Below are positions 23,721 through 32,228 of a stretch of 54,363 bases of DNA, piece by piece. Every line of letters starts with the position of its first letter. Positions within the stretch are counted from its first letter, which is position 1. The notes beneath the pieces were generated by a model. It was not told the origin of the DNA, did no database searches, and was given only the letters and a program-made list of their open reading frames with translations. The position numbers and the translations under genes are program-made. The stretch covers positions 1 to 54,363 of the forward strand of contig OMIN01000044.1 in NCBI GenBank assembly GCA_900299145.1, given 5' to 3'. Origin of the DNA: Betaproteobacteria bacterium. GTDB taxonomy: Bacteria; Pseudomonadota; Gammaproteobacteria; Burkholderiales; SG8-41.

Positions 23721-24581
23721 ATGGCCGCCGCCCTCGCCTTGCTTGCCGCGGTGCTGTTCGCCGCGGCGCTGGTCACCACGCAATTTGGCTTGCGTCATAT
23801 GGAAGGCCTCGCCGGCGCCAAAGTCAGCATCTCGTCCGCTGCCATACTGTTCTGGCTGATGTTGCTGGTCAGTCCTCAACATTCATTGCTAGGCTGGAAC
23901 ACGCCGGGCGCCGGTGTTTTCATCGCGCTGGGTGTGTTTTTTCCGGTGTCGGTTACGCTGCTGGCGTATGAGGCGAATCGCCGTCTGGGGCCGACCACGG
24001 CGGGCGCCATCGGCAGCACCGCGCCGTTGTTTGCGGTGTTGGGCGCGGTGCTGTTTCTCGGTGAAACCCTGGGCTTGCGGCAGGCGGCGGCAACGCTGGC
24101 GGTTGTAGCCGGATCGGCAGTGCTTGTGTGGCGGCGCCAAGCGGCGACCGCTACGCCGGGACAAGGTTCGTGGGTGGCGTGGCTCGCGGCGGCGCTGCGC
24201 GCGCTGGCGCAGGTGATCGCCAAAGCGGGCCTGCTGCTGTGGCCCAACCCGTTCGCCGCCGCGTTGCTGGGCTACAGCACGTCGGCGGTGGTGATCTGGC
24301 TCATCAGCGCACGCAGCACGCGCCCCGAATCGCGCGCCTACACCCGGCGCGGCGTGACGTGGTTCGCGCTGACGGGGCTGTTCAACTGCTGCGCGATACT
24401 CGCGCTCTACACGGCGCTGGACGGCGGCGCGGTGAACATCGTGTCGCCAATTGCGTTTTCGTATCCGTTGTTTACGCTGCTGCTCAACGCGGTCATCCTG
24501 CGCGAAGAGCATTTAAGCCTGCGGCTGGTGGCGGGCGTGGCGCTGACCGTGGGCGGCGTGGGCGCATTATTGCTCAACTAA
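23721..24581 (+). CDS. EamA/DMT-family inner-membrane transporter
   Basis: This 286-residue, ten-helix drug/metabolite transporter has two EamA repeats. The first includes 'SVTLLAYEANRRLGPTTAGA' and 'APLFAVLGAVLFLGETLG'. The second includes 'LFNCCAILALYTALDGGAVN' and 'IAFSYPLFTLLLNAVILREE'. The substrate is unknown. Its place between prfA and prmC is unusual, because those two genes are normally adjacent. The TAA stop is the left edge of an AT-rich repeat whose right edge is the first base of prmC. Confidence 0.88.
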   Translation: MAAALALLAAVLFAAALVTTQFGLRHMEGLAGAKVSISSAAILFWLMLLVSPQHSLLGWNTPGAGVFIALGVFFPVSVTLLAYEANRRLGPTTAGAIGSTAPLFAVLGAVLFLGETLGLRQAAATLAVVAGSAVLVWRRQAATATPGQGSWVAWLAAALRALAQVIAKAGLLLWPNPFAAALLGYSTSAVVIWLISARSTRPESRAYTRRGVTWFALTGLFNCCAILALYTALDGGAVNIVSPIAFSYPLFTLLLNAVILREEHLSLRLVAGVALTVGGVGALLLN

Positions 24582-24606
24582 TAAATTCAATTAAAACAAA
24601 TACTTA
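24579..24606 (-). repeat. AT-rich boundary repeat, copy 7, spanning eamA stop to prmC start
   Basis: On the minus strand this reads TAAGTATTTG, then TTTTAATTG, then AATTTATTA. On the plus strand its first three bases are the eamA TAA stop and its last base is the A of the prmC ATG. The repeat is therefore exactly the whole intergenic spacer, in the opposite orientation to both genes. Confidence 0.85.
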
Positions 24607-25424
24607 TGATAACCATTGCCGAACTGCTCCGCGCCAGCGGCCTTGCCGCCGTGGATGCGCGCGTGCTGTTGCGGCATGTGCTGGACGTCTCTGATGTGTA
24701 TCTGATTGCGCACGCGAACGATGCGGTGGATGAACCGCTGGCCGCGAAATTTCGTGCGCTGGCGGCGCGGCGCGCGGCAGGCGAGCCGGTAGCCTATCTG
24801 GTGGGCGAACGCGAGTTTTATGGGCATGTGTTCAAGGTGACGCCAGCCGTTCTGATTCCACGTCCGGAAACCGAGTTGCTGGTGGAACTGGCGCTGGAAC
24901 GCCTGCCGCACGACAAGCCCGCGCGCGTGCTGGATTTGGGTACGGGCAGCGGGTGCATCGCCATCAGCATCGCCGCCGAACGCCACTTGGCTACAGTGAC
25001 GGCAGCGGACATCTCTATCGCTGCGCTGGAAATTGCACAAGCGAACGCACGCCGGTTGAAGTTGGCAAACATAACTTTCGTACAGGGCCGATGGTTTGAA
25101 GCAGTGGCTGGCGAACAATTCGATATCATCGTCTCCAATCCCCCTTACGTGGCTGTCGGCGATTCTCATCTCACACGCGGTGATTTGAGATATGAACCAG
25201 CCCAAGCACTGTCGGCAGGTGACGATGGTTTGCTAGACATCGCATTTATCGTCGCGCACGCGCGCCAGCATCTTGTGCCGGGCGGTTGGTTGTTGTTGGA
25301 ACATGGTTACGATCAGGCTACACCCACCAGCGCCTTGTTGCAGTTGGCGGAGTTTGTTGACGTGCATGTGTGGCGCGATCTGGCGGGCATCGAGCGCGTA
25401 AGCGGCGGACGCGCCGCCTTATAA
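24606..25424 (+). CDS. prmC: Peptide chain release factor N5-glutamine methyltransferase
   Basis: PrmC methylates the GGQ glutamine of RF1 and RF2 using S-adenosylmethionine. The 272-residue protein has an N-terminal helical domain ('AELLRASGLAAVDARVLLRH'), the 'PVAYLVGEREFYGHVFKV' linker, and 'LIPRPETELLVELAL'. The SAM-binding motif is 'VLDLGTGSGCIAISIA' and the catalytic NPPY is at residues 178-181. Its ATG is provided by the edge of an AT-rich repeat, and no purine-rich Shine-Dalgarno is visible, so translation may depend on coupling to eamA. Confidence 0.95.
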   Translation: MITIAELLRASGLAAVDARVLLRHVLDVSDVYLIAHANDAVDEPLAAKFRALAARRAAGEPVAYLVGEREFYGHVFKVTPAVLIPRPETELLVELALERLPHDKPARVLDLGTGSGCIAISIAAERHLATVTAADISIAALEIAQANARRLKLANITFVQGRWFEAVAGEQFDIIVSNPPYVAVGDSHLTRGDLRYEPAQALSAGDDGLLDIAFIVAHARQHLVPGGWLLLEHGYDQATPTSALLQLAEFVDVHVWRDLAGIERVSGGRAAL

Positions 25425-25455
25425 TCCAGCGCAACCCTTACGCATGGAGAACACC

Positions 25456-26424
25456 ATGTTTAGAGCCGCGCTGATGGTGTGCGCAACCTTGCTGACCGCC
25501 GGCCCGAGTTTCAATCTTGCCATCGCACAAACGTACCCAAACCGCACCGTGCGCATGGTGGTGACGTTCCCGCCGGGCGGCGCCACCGACATTCTCGGCC
25601 GCATGAGCGCGCAGCGGCTGACCGAACGCTTGAGCCATCCCACGGTGGTGGAAAACCGCGTGGGTGGCGGCGGCAACATTGGCGCGGAATTTGTCGCGCG
25701 CGCTGAAGCCGACGGCCACACGTTGCTGCTGGGCGGCGTGCCGCACGCGATCGGCATGAGCTTGTTCAGCAAGCTCTCCTATGACTTTGCGCGCGATCTT
25801 GCACCGGTGATCAACCTCGCGGTGTTTCCGAGCATGATCATCACACATCCCTCGCTGCCCGTGAAATCAATCAAGGAACTCATCGCGCTGGCTAAAGCGC
25901 GGCCCGGCCAGTTGAATTACGGCGGCACGCACGCGTCACCGAATCACCTGGCGATGGAATTGATCAACGCGCAGGCAGGCGTCAAGATCGTGCTGATTTC
26001 GTACAAAGGCACCGGGCAAATCGTCAGCGACCTGGTGGCGGGCCACGTGCAGATTGCGTCGATGGGCTTTCCCGCCGCGCTGCCAATGGTGAACGCGGGC
26101 AAGCTGCGCGCACTGGCGGTGACCAGCGCCAAACGGTCAGCGCTGCTGCCGGAGGTGCCGACGGTCAATGAAACCGGCTTGCCCGGTTACGATGTCACGT
26201 CATGGTACGGCGTGTTCGCGCCCGCCGGCACGCCGGAGCCCATCATCGCGCGGCTTTACACCGAGCTTGCCGCGCATTTCAAAGCGCCGGAAGCTGCCAA
26301 GCGCCTGTCTGCACTGGGCGCGGAAGCCGCCATCAAGGCGCCGGCGGAACTTGCAAGCTTCATGCGCGAAGACATCAAGCGCTGGGCCGGCGTGGTCAAG
26401 GCTTCAGGGGCGAAGGTAGAGTGA
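25456..26424 (+). CDS. Bug-family TTT solute-binding protein
   Basis: This is a periplasmic binding protein of about 322 residues with a signal peptide ending near 'FNLAIAQ' and the family opening 'YPNRTVRMVVTFPPGGATDI'. It also has 'VVENRVGGGGNIGAEFVARA', 'LISYKGTGQIVSDLVAGHVQ' and a terminal 'IKRWAGVVKASG'. The ATG at 25456 is preferred because GGAGAA lies just upstream; an ATG 12 bases earlier is in frame. It lies 31 bases after prmC and splits prmC from grxD, which are neighbours in many relatives. Transporter membrane subunits are absent. Confidence 0.92.
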   Translation: MFRAALMVCATLLTAGPSFNLAIAQTYPNRTVRMVVTFPPGGATDILGRMSAQRLTERLSHPTVVENRVGGGGNIGAEFVARAEADGHTLLLGGVPHAIGMSLFSKLSYDFARDLAPVINLAVFPSMIITHPSLPVKSIKELIALAKARPGQLNYGGTHASPNHLAMELINAQAGVKIVLISYKGTGQIVSDLVAGHVQIASMGFPAALPMVNAGKLRALAVTSAKRSALLPEVPTVNETGLPGYDVTSWYGVFAPAGTPEPIIARLYTELAAHFKAPEAAKRLSALGAEAAIKAPAELASFMREDIKRWAGVVKASGAKVE

Positions 26425-26567
26425 AGCGCGCCCGGGTAAAAGTGAAACTTGACGCTCCCTTGGGCTGACCGCTAAACTAATACCTTATTGAATTTGTCGG
26501 ATATGGCCGTAATAGCGGGTTGGCGATTCGCGGCTGCCGGCGTGACTGAGAGATTCTGGAGACCCCC

Positions 26568-26873
26568 ATGAGCGTGCACGACGATATCAAATCCCAAATC
26601 AGCAAGAACAAAATCATGCTGTACATGAAAGGCTCGCCGGATTTTCCGCAGTGCGGCTTTTCAGCCAATGCGGTGAACATTCTGCGTGAGTGCGGCGTCG
26701 AGGAAATCGCCTCATGCAACGTGCTGGAAAACCCGGAAATCCGCCAGGGCATCAAGGAATTTTCCAACTGGCCGACGATTCCGCAGCTGTATGTGAATGG
26801 TGAATTCATCGGCGGCTCGGACATCGTGACCGAGATGTATCAAAGCGGCGAGTTGCAAAAACTGCTGAAGTAG
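26568..26873 (+). CDS. grxD: Monothiol glutaredoxin GrxD
   Basis: This 101-residue monothiol glutaredoxin has the active site CGFS at residues 29-32 in 'KGSPDFPQCGFSANAV'. It also has the glutathione-binding 'NWPTIPQLYVNGEFIGGSDI'. Such proteins carry [2Fe-2S] clusters with glutathione and pass them on in iron-sulfur protein assembly. GGAGA lies upstream of the start. It ends the hemA-to-grxD run and is followed by a strong terminator. Confidence 0.95.
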   Translation: MSVHDDIKSQISKNKIMLYMKGSPDFPQCGFSANAVNILRECGVEEIASCNVLENPEIRQGIKEFSNWPTIPQLYVNGEFIGGSDIVTEMYQSGELQKLLK

Positions 26874-26901
26874 CGCTCGCAAGACGCTGCCGCGTGCCGG
26901 C

Positions 26902-26930
26902 AAAAAGGCCATGCATTGCATGGCCTTTTT
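26902..26930 (+). terminator. Intrinsic terminator after grxD
   Basis: A 14-base arm AAAAAGGCCATGCA is followed after one base by its full reverse complement ending in TTTTT, then TATTTTT. The hairpin begins 28 bases after the grxD stop. Its A/T symmetry lets it work for the minus strand too, although the nearest minus-strand gene reads towards it only from 26975. Confidence 0.9.
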
Positions 26931-26974
26931 TATTTTTGCCAGTGATCAGTGACCGCTGCGCGGTTGACGAGCCG

Positions 26975-27412
26975 CTACTGCGGCTTCGGCACCGTGGCGC
27001 CGCCACCCTCTCGCCAGCCATCGATGCCGCCCGCGATCAGCCGCGCCTTGAATCCGTTTTTCGTCAGGTAGTCGACAGACGCATTGCTGATGGAGCCGCC
27101 GTGCGCGCAGAACAGCACAATTTCCTTGTCCCTGGGCAGTGAGCCGCTCCATTCGGCGATTTTGTCCGGATGCAGGCGGCGCGCGGTCGGCACGGTGACC
27201 GTGTCTTTGTCGTAGTCACTGCTGCGCCGCAGATCAAGGATCACCGCGCTGTCGGGCTGCGCCAGCGCTTTTCTTAAGTCCGCGTGCGAGATCACACGCT
27301 CGGTCGACGGCTGCCTGGCGTAATCCTTATCCGCCGCACTCGCTACATTCACCGCCAGCGGCATCGCAAAAAACATAATAAAAACAAATAGATACGATTT
27401 CACCTGCTTCAT
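26975..27412 (-). CDS. Exported single-domain rhodanese
   Basis: This 145-residue protein has a signal peptide ('KSYLFVFIMFFAMPLAVNVA' then SAAD) and one rhodanese domain. The domain has 'AVILDLRRSSDYDKDTV' and an active-site loop starting with a cysteine, 'IVLFCAHGGSISNASVDYL', so sulfur transfer is possible, unlike the protein at 8824. It ends 'LIAGGIDGWREGGG'. The start at 27412 is chosen because GGAGAT precedes it; the in-frame ATG at 27424 lies inside that ribosome site. The TauE-family permease gene ends 10 bases upstream of 27424, so the two are probably cotranscribed, which fits a sulfur-compound role. Confidence 0.87.
   Translation of the reverse strand: MKQVKSYLFVFIMFFAMPLAVNVASAADKDYARQPSTERVISHADLRKALAQPDSAVILDLRRSSDYDKDTVTVPTARRLHPDKIAEWSGSLPRDKEIVLFCAHGGSISNASVDYLTKNGFKARLIAGGIDGWREGGGATVPKPQ
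27367..27394 (-). repeat. AT-rich boundary repeat, copy 8, encoding the rhodanese signal peptide
   Basis: On the minus strand this reads TATCTATTTG, then TTTTTATTA, then TGTTTTTTG. It is translated as S-Y-L-F-V-F-I-M-F-F, the same frame used in dsbD. Confidence 0.72.
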
Positions 27413-27434
27413 GCCGATCTCCATTAAAAACGCT

Positions 27435-28205
27435 TCAGTGCACGCCCAGCCCGTATTGTATGACCAGCACCAGCGCGATCACGAACAACAGGCGCAGCAA
27501 CCAGCGGCGATAAGTTTTGGCATCAATGCGGTCGCGCAGGCGTATGCCCACAACGGCGCTGACAGCCGCAATCACTACCAGCGGCAGCGTCGCCGCCCAT
27601 TGCGTCCACGTGACGCCGCCTTCCGTTGTCAGCACGACAAATTGCGTGGGTTTGCCCACCGTGAAACACAAATTGAGCACCTGCACGAAAACATTACGTT
27701 CCAGCTGCAGCGGCAGCAGATACATCAATAGCGGCGGCGCCGCAACGTTGATCGCGCCTTCCGTAAGGCCGGCGAGCAAACCGAAACCGATGCCGGATGC
27801 GACGCGGTGGCGCGCCACGAACGCCCATTCCACGCGCCCCAGATGATCCATGTAGAGATACAACAGAATCACGCCTGCCAGCACCAGCGCGAACGGAAAT
27901 TTGGGAAACACCACGAAAAGCCGCGCGCCCTCCGCCGCGCCCGCCAGCATGCACAGTGGCATGAACCAGTAGCGGCGCAAGGTCGCCATGAACGGCCCCG
28001 ATAGACAGATCACCGCCACCGTGGTGGCGATGCACGGCAGCAGCACCAGAATCACCGCCGTGCGCATGTCGGTGACCGCGGCGATCATCGGCGTGGCCAC
28101 CATCGGAAAGCCCAAGCCCAGCGCGCCCTGCACCAGCCCGGCAAAGGCCAGCACCAGCGCCACCCAGATCAATATCGCCAGCGTGAGATTTTCAAAGCCC
28201 GGCAA
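27435..28205 (-). CDS. TauE/SafE-family permease (putative sulfite/sulfonate exporter)
   Basis: This 256-residue inner-membrane protein has about eight helices in the TauE/SafE layout: an N-terminal 'LAGLVQGALGLGFPMVATPM' and a second-half repeat 'FGLLAGLTEGAINVAAPPLL'. It ends 'LLRLLFVIALVLVIQYGLG'. Family members are linked to export or uptake of sulfite, sulfoacetate, sulfolactate or other anions; the substrate here is unknown. Its nearest downstream neighbour is a periplasmic rhodanese, which supports a sulfur role by context. Confidence 0.87.
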   Translation of the reverse strand: MPGFENLTLAILIWVALVLAFAGLVQGALGLGFPMVATPMIAAVTDMRTAVILVLLPCIATTVAVICLSGPFMATLRRYWFMPLCMLAGAAEGARLFVVFPKFPFALVLAGVILLYLYMDHLGRVEWAFVARHRVASGIGFGLLAGLTEGAINVAAPPLLMYLLPLQLERNVFVQVLNLCFTVGKPTQFVVLTTEGGVTWTQWAATLPLVVIAAVSAVVGIRLRDRIDAKTYRRWLLRLLFVIALVLVIQYGLGVH

Positions 28206-28349
28206 AGGAATTTCCGCTTAAATTGGCATTGTAGCGGCGATCCGGCGTCTGCGGCGGGCCCGGTGCGCCGCCGCGCCATGATGTCGGGGTAGAATTCCGC
28301 TGCGGGCGGTATTTGTCACCCTGCATTGAGATTGCGCAAGGAACAGGTC

Positions 28350-29150
28350 ATGGCTGAATCAACGTTATACGATGTGCTGGAAGTCAGCAGTTCAGCGTCT
28401 GCCGATATCATTGACGCGGCGTATCAGCGGCTCGCCGAGAAATTTGATCCAGCGCGGGACGCCAACACCTACCGGCCGCACGCGCGCGTGCAACTGGACG
28501 CAGTGAAACAGGCCTATCTCACGCTGGGTGACGCCGAAAAACGTGCGCTGTACGACCGCAAACTGGCATTGCGCGGCGCAAGCGATCGGGCACCGGCCGC
28601 CGCGACGGCCTCCACGGCAACATTGGCAACATTGGCAACTATGGCGGCAGCACCGGCAAAAGCACCGTTCTGGAATGTGCCGAAGATGCTCATTGCCAGC
28701 GCTCTAGTGGTCGGCGTGACTGGCTTTTATTTCCAGCATCAGCACGAGCAGGCGCGCATCGAGGCGGAAAAGGTTATCGCGGTCGCCAAGGCAAGAGAAG
28801 CCGAAGCCAAAGCGCTGGCCGAAGCTGAGCAGGAGCGGCTGGCGCTGCTACGCGAACGCGATCGCGAAATGGCCGCGCGGCGCGAAGCCGCCATGGCACG
28901 CGCGGAGCGCGACGCCGACTTGCGCCAGTATCAACAAGACGCACGCGCCAACGACGCCGCCAATCGCGCGCTCGCCGCCGCCGAGCGCGAACAGGCGCGG
29001 CGCGATGCCACTTACGCACGCGCGGAAGAAACGCGCATCCGGCGCGAGGAGGCGCAAGCCGCCGCCGCGTCGCGACAACAGTTGGCACGCGACCGCGCAG
29101 AGCTTTGCCGGATCGAACGCCAGCGCTATGGCAGGCCGATATCATGTTGA
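28350..29150 (+). CDS. Membrane protein with degenerate J domain and coiled coil
   Basis: The 266-residue protein opens with a J-domain-like region (residues 1-70: 'LYDVLEVSSSASADIIDAAY', 'VKQAYLTLGDAEKRALYDRK'). The HPD tripeptide needed to stimulate DnaK ATPase is missing; the position reads 'LAEKFDPARD'. A single transmembrane helix follows ('MLIASALVVGVTGFYF'). Then comes a long Ala/Glu/Arg-rich coiled coil and a short tail 'LCRIERQRYGRPISC'. The start at 28350 follows AAGGAA. Function is unknown, and a canonical co-chaperone role is unlikely. Its stop overlaps the start of the DUF4124 gene by 7 bases. Confidence 0.8.
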   Translation: MAESTLYDVLEVSSSASADIIDAAYQRLAEKFDPARDANTYRPHARVQLDAVKQAYLTLGDAEKRALYDRKLALRGASDRAPAAATASTATLATLATMAAAPAKAPFWNVPKMLIASALVVGVTGFYFQHQHEQARIEAEKVIAVAKAREAEAKALAEAEQERLALLRERDREMAARREAAMARAERDADLRQYQQDARANDAANRALAAAEREQARRDATYARAEETRIRREEAQAAAASRQQLARDRAELCRIERQRYGRPISC

Positions 29151-29647
29151 TTTTATTGATAAATTTTCCATGCCTACGCAATGCGTTCACACGCGTGGCT
29201 TTGATGGCCTTGGCACTGCTTGCGAGTAATCCTTTGGTCGCGCAGGAGCGTAAGGCGTACAAAGTGGTGGACGCCAACGGCAACGTTACCTACTCGCAAA
29301 CCCCGCCCGTGGACGGTCAGGATGCGCAGAAGTTGAGCACCAAACCGGCGATTGTCGGGCGCGGCGGCTATGTGGGCGGCAGCGCGGGCAGTTACTCGCC
29401 CTACGACGATCCGCGCCTGTATTCAAATCAGTACGCCGGGCGGCAAGGGTATAACCCAAACTACAACGCCGCCGGTCAGCGCCAACCCACGGCGCAGGAA
29501 CAACGCTACACCGCGCTAAAGGCCGAATGCGAACGCCAGCGCGGCACGGATTGCAACAATCCGTCGACGCTACAATACATGGATTCCACCAGTGTTCCGG
29601 GCGGGCGGCGGCGGCCGCCGGCCATAAACCCCCGGCCCGGCACGTAA
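29144..29647 (+). CDS. Exported DUF4124-domain protein
   Basis: This 167-residue protein has a signal peptide ('RVALMALALLASNPLVAQ') followed by the DUF4124 signature 'KAYKVVDANGNVTYSQTPPV'. A Gly/Tyr/Asn-rich low-complexity region and a C-terminal stretch 'LKAECERQRGTDCNNPSTLQ' with two cysteines follow. DUF4124 proteins are common, small, exported proteins of unknown function in beta- and gammaproteobacteria. The ATG at 29144 overlaps the end of the J-domain gene and sits at the edge of a partial AT-rich repeat that encodes MLILLINF. Confidence 0.8.
   Translation: MLILLINFPCLRNAFTRVALMALALLASNPLVAQERKAYKVVDANGNVTYSQTPPVDGQDAQKLSTKPAIVGRGGYVGGSAGSYSPYDDPRLYSNQYAGRQGYNPNYNAAGQRQPTAQEQRYTALKAECERQRGTDCNNPSTLQYMDSTSVPGGRRRPPAINPRPGT
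29147..29167 (+). repeat. AT-rich boundary repeat, copy 9 (partial), at the DUF4124 start
   Basis: TTGATTTTATTG followed by ATAAATTTT matches the central and right parts of the repeat; the left part is not conserved. It contains the TGA stop of the J-domain gene and the first codons of the DUF4124 gene. Confidence 0.5.
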
Positions 29648-29682
29648 CCGCCAGACGTTTACTGGATCGCCTGCTTCAGCGC

Positions 29683-31104
29683 TTACTTCAGAGTCTTGCG
29701 CGCCTTGGCGATGGCCGACTTGACCCGCGTCGGAGCCGTACCACCAATGTGTGAGCGCGCATTCACGGCACCATCCAGCGTGAGCGACGCATAGACATCG
29801 TCGCCAATCAGGTTGGAAAACTGCCGCAGTTCCTGCAAGTTCAAGTCCGCGAGATCGCATTTACGCACCTCGCAAAAGCGCACGGCCTGCGCCACCGCTT
29901 CGTGCGCCTCGCGAAACGGCAGACCCTTGCGCACCAGGTAATCGGCAAGATCGGTAGCAGTGGCGAAACCCTGCGCCGCCGCCGCGCGCATGGCCTCGGC
30001 GTTCACACTGATGCCGGGCACCATTTCGGTAAACACCGCAAGGCTGTTGCTGACGGTGTCGATGGTGTCAAAGAGCGGTTCCTTATCTTCCTGATTGTCC
30101 TTGTTGTAGGCGAGCGGCTGGCCTTTCATTAAAGTCAGCAGTGCCACCAGATGCCCGTTCACCCGCCCGGTCTTGCCGCGCACCAATTCCGCCACGTCCG
30201 GATTTTTCTTCTGCGGCATGATCGACGAGCCGGTGCAAAAGCGGTCGGCGATGTCGATAAACGCATAGCGCGGGCTCATCCACAAAATCAGTTCTTCACT
30301 GAATCGCGACAGATGCGTCATGGTGAGCGACGCGCAGGCGCAAAATTCAATCGCGAAGTCGCGATCGGACACTGCATCCAGCGAGTTTTCGCACACACCG
30401 TCGAACTCCAGCGCCTTCGCCACCATCTGCCGGTCTATCGGGTACGAGGTGCCCGCCAACGCCGCCGCGCCCAGCGGCAGACGGTTCACACGCTTGCGGC
30501 AATCGGCGTACCGCGAGGCATCCCGTGACAGCATTTCATAGTAGGCCATCAGGTGGTGGCCGAAAGTCACTGGCTGCGCCACTTGCAAATGCGTGAAACC
30601 CGGCATCACCGTGCCGGCGTGCTTGTCGGCGAGATCAAGAAGGGCTCCCTGCAATGCGCGTATCTGATCGATGATGTGATCGATGGCGGCGCGCACATAC
30701 AGCCGGATGTCGGTGGCGACCTGATCGTTGCGCGAGCGCGCGGTGTGCAGGCGCTTGCCCGCGTCGCCCACCAGATCGGTCAGACGTCGTTCAATATTCA
30801 GATGCACGTCTTCCAGATCAAGCGACCAGTTGAAGGCGCCAGTGCGGATTTCCTCACGAATTTGCCCAAGGCCGCGTTCGATGTCCGCCAGATCGGTGGC
30901 GCTGATAAGCTCCACCGCGTGCAGCATGCGCGCGTGGGCAATTGAGCCTTCAATATCGAATTCCGCGAGCCGCCGGTCGAAATCCACTGACGCGGTAAAC
31001 CGCTTGACCAGATCGGACACCGGCTCGTTAAAACGGCCGGACCAGGGTTTGCTGGCGGTGGCGGGCGCGGTGGTTGACAAGGCGGTGGTGCGCTGTGCGG
31101 GCAT
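29683..31104 (-). CDS. argH: Argininosuccinate lyase
   Basis: ArgH splits argininosuccinate into arginine and fumarate, the last step of arginine biosynthesis. The 473-residue protein has '[20 protein letters not shown]', '[19 protein letters not shown]', '[20 protein letters not shown]' and the superfamily signature '[17 protein letters not shown]' with the catalytic serine. The start at 31104 is preferred; an open frame extends 36 codons upstream but reaches into the fimS gene. It is divergent from fimS-algR, a conserved neighbourhood in Pseudomonas and many betaproteobacteria. Confidence 0.96.
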   Translation of the reverse strand: MPAQRTTALSTTAPATASKPWSGRFNEPVSDLVKRFTASVDFDRRLAEFDIEGSIAHARMLHAVELISATDLADIERGLGQIREEIRTGAFNWSLDLEDVHLNIERRLTDLVGDAGKRLHTARSRNDQVATDIRLYVRAAIDHIIDQIRALQGALLDLADKHAGTVMPGFTHLQVAQPVTFGHHLMAYYEMLSRDASRYADCRKRVNRLPLGAAALAGTSYPIDRQMVAKALEFDGVCENSLDAVSDRDFAIEFCACASLTMTHLSRFSEELILWMSPRYAFIDIADRFCTGSSIMPQKKNPDVAELVRGKTGRVNGHLVALLTLMKGQPLAYNKDNQEDKEPLFDTIDTVSNSLAVFTEMVPGISVNAEAMRAAAAQGFATATDLADYLVRKGLPFREAHEAVAQAVRFCEVRKCDLADLNLQELRQFSNLIGDDVYASLTLDGAVNARSHIGGTAPTRVKSAIAKARKTLK

Positions 31105-31158
31105 GGACTGAAGGTCGAAAAATAAACGGTGGTGGATTGCTGATAAGATGATGCAGCT

Positions 31159-32228
31159 ATGTCGCGGAGTATAAATCAATTCTCCAGCACTCACGCCGGC
31201 GCGGCGGTGCAAAACGCCTACGGCGCTTCATTGCCGAATTTTCGCAATCTTGGCATTGTGTTGCGCATTTTGCTTGGCGTGCATGTGGCGGTGGTGTTCG
31301 CGGTGGTGATCAAAAGCCCGTCGCTGCTCACGCTCGGCGATCAATTGATGGAAGCCGCGGCGCTGGTGGAACCGCTGCTGATTCTGTCGCTGGTAGTCCT
31401 GTATGCGCTCAACGGCTTGCTTGTTCGGCTGCCCTACCTCACGGGGGCGGCAGCGGTGATTGTGCTGGTGCTGGCGCTAACCACCCTGCTCTACACGCTG
31501 ACGCGCCCGTATCTGCCGATGGATCTGTCAGGCATCGCGCGCTACTGGCTGGTGACTGGTCTGGTAACCGCCATTTTGCTGTATGGATTCGAGCTGCGCG
31601 GGCGCGCGCTGTCGCCCGCCATCGTCGAAGCGCGGTTACAGGCTTTGCAGGCGCGCATCCGCCCGCACTTTCTGTTCAACAGCATCAACGCCGTGCTGTC
31701 GCTGATCCGGCAGGAACCCAAGCGCGCTGAAACCGCGCTCGAAGACATGGCGGAACTGTTTCGCGTGCTGATGGCGGACAACCGCGAGCTGACACCGCTC
31801 GCGCGCGAAATCGAACTGTGCCGCCAGTATCTGGCGCTCGAACAACTGCGTCTGGGCGAGCGGCTGCAAGTCGAGTGGCACACCACCAACATGCCCGCCG
31901 ATGCGATGATCCCGCCGCTGGTGCTGCAACCCTTGCTGGAAAACGCGGTGTATCACGGCATCGAACCTCGCACAGAACCCGGCGTGGTCAGCATCAACGT
32001 TTACGCCAGCCGCGGCCAGCTGCATGCGGTGTTGAGCAACCCGTACGCGCCAGCCAACGACAACCACGTGGGCAACAAAATGGCGCTGGCGAATATCCGC
32101 GAGCGGCTGGCGTACATTACGACGCCGAGGCAAGCCTCACCACGCGCGCCACGGGTGACACCTATCAGGTGCACATTGTTATGCCGTATCGTAACGATGG
32201 CGTGGATAATAAGGAAGCCCGATCATGA
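31159..32228 (+). CDS. fimS: FimS/AlgZ-like sensor histidine kinase, with a 1-base frameshift near the 3' end
   Basis: This membrane sensor has about four N-terminal transmembrane helices and a His_kinase (LytS/YehU type) domain with the phosphorylated histidine at residue 170 in '[20 protein letters not shown]'. It also has an ATPase region '[20 protein letters not shown]' and '[13 protein letters not shown]'. The original frame then runs into unlike sequence to 32304. Shifting by one base near 32113 restores the expected tail '[20 protein letters not shown]', ending at a TGA that overlaps the algR ATG. The gene is therefore full length with one base missing, by error or mutation. It pairs with AlgR, which controls twitching and exopolysaccharide genes in Pseudomonas. 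Confidence 0.88.
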
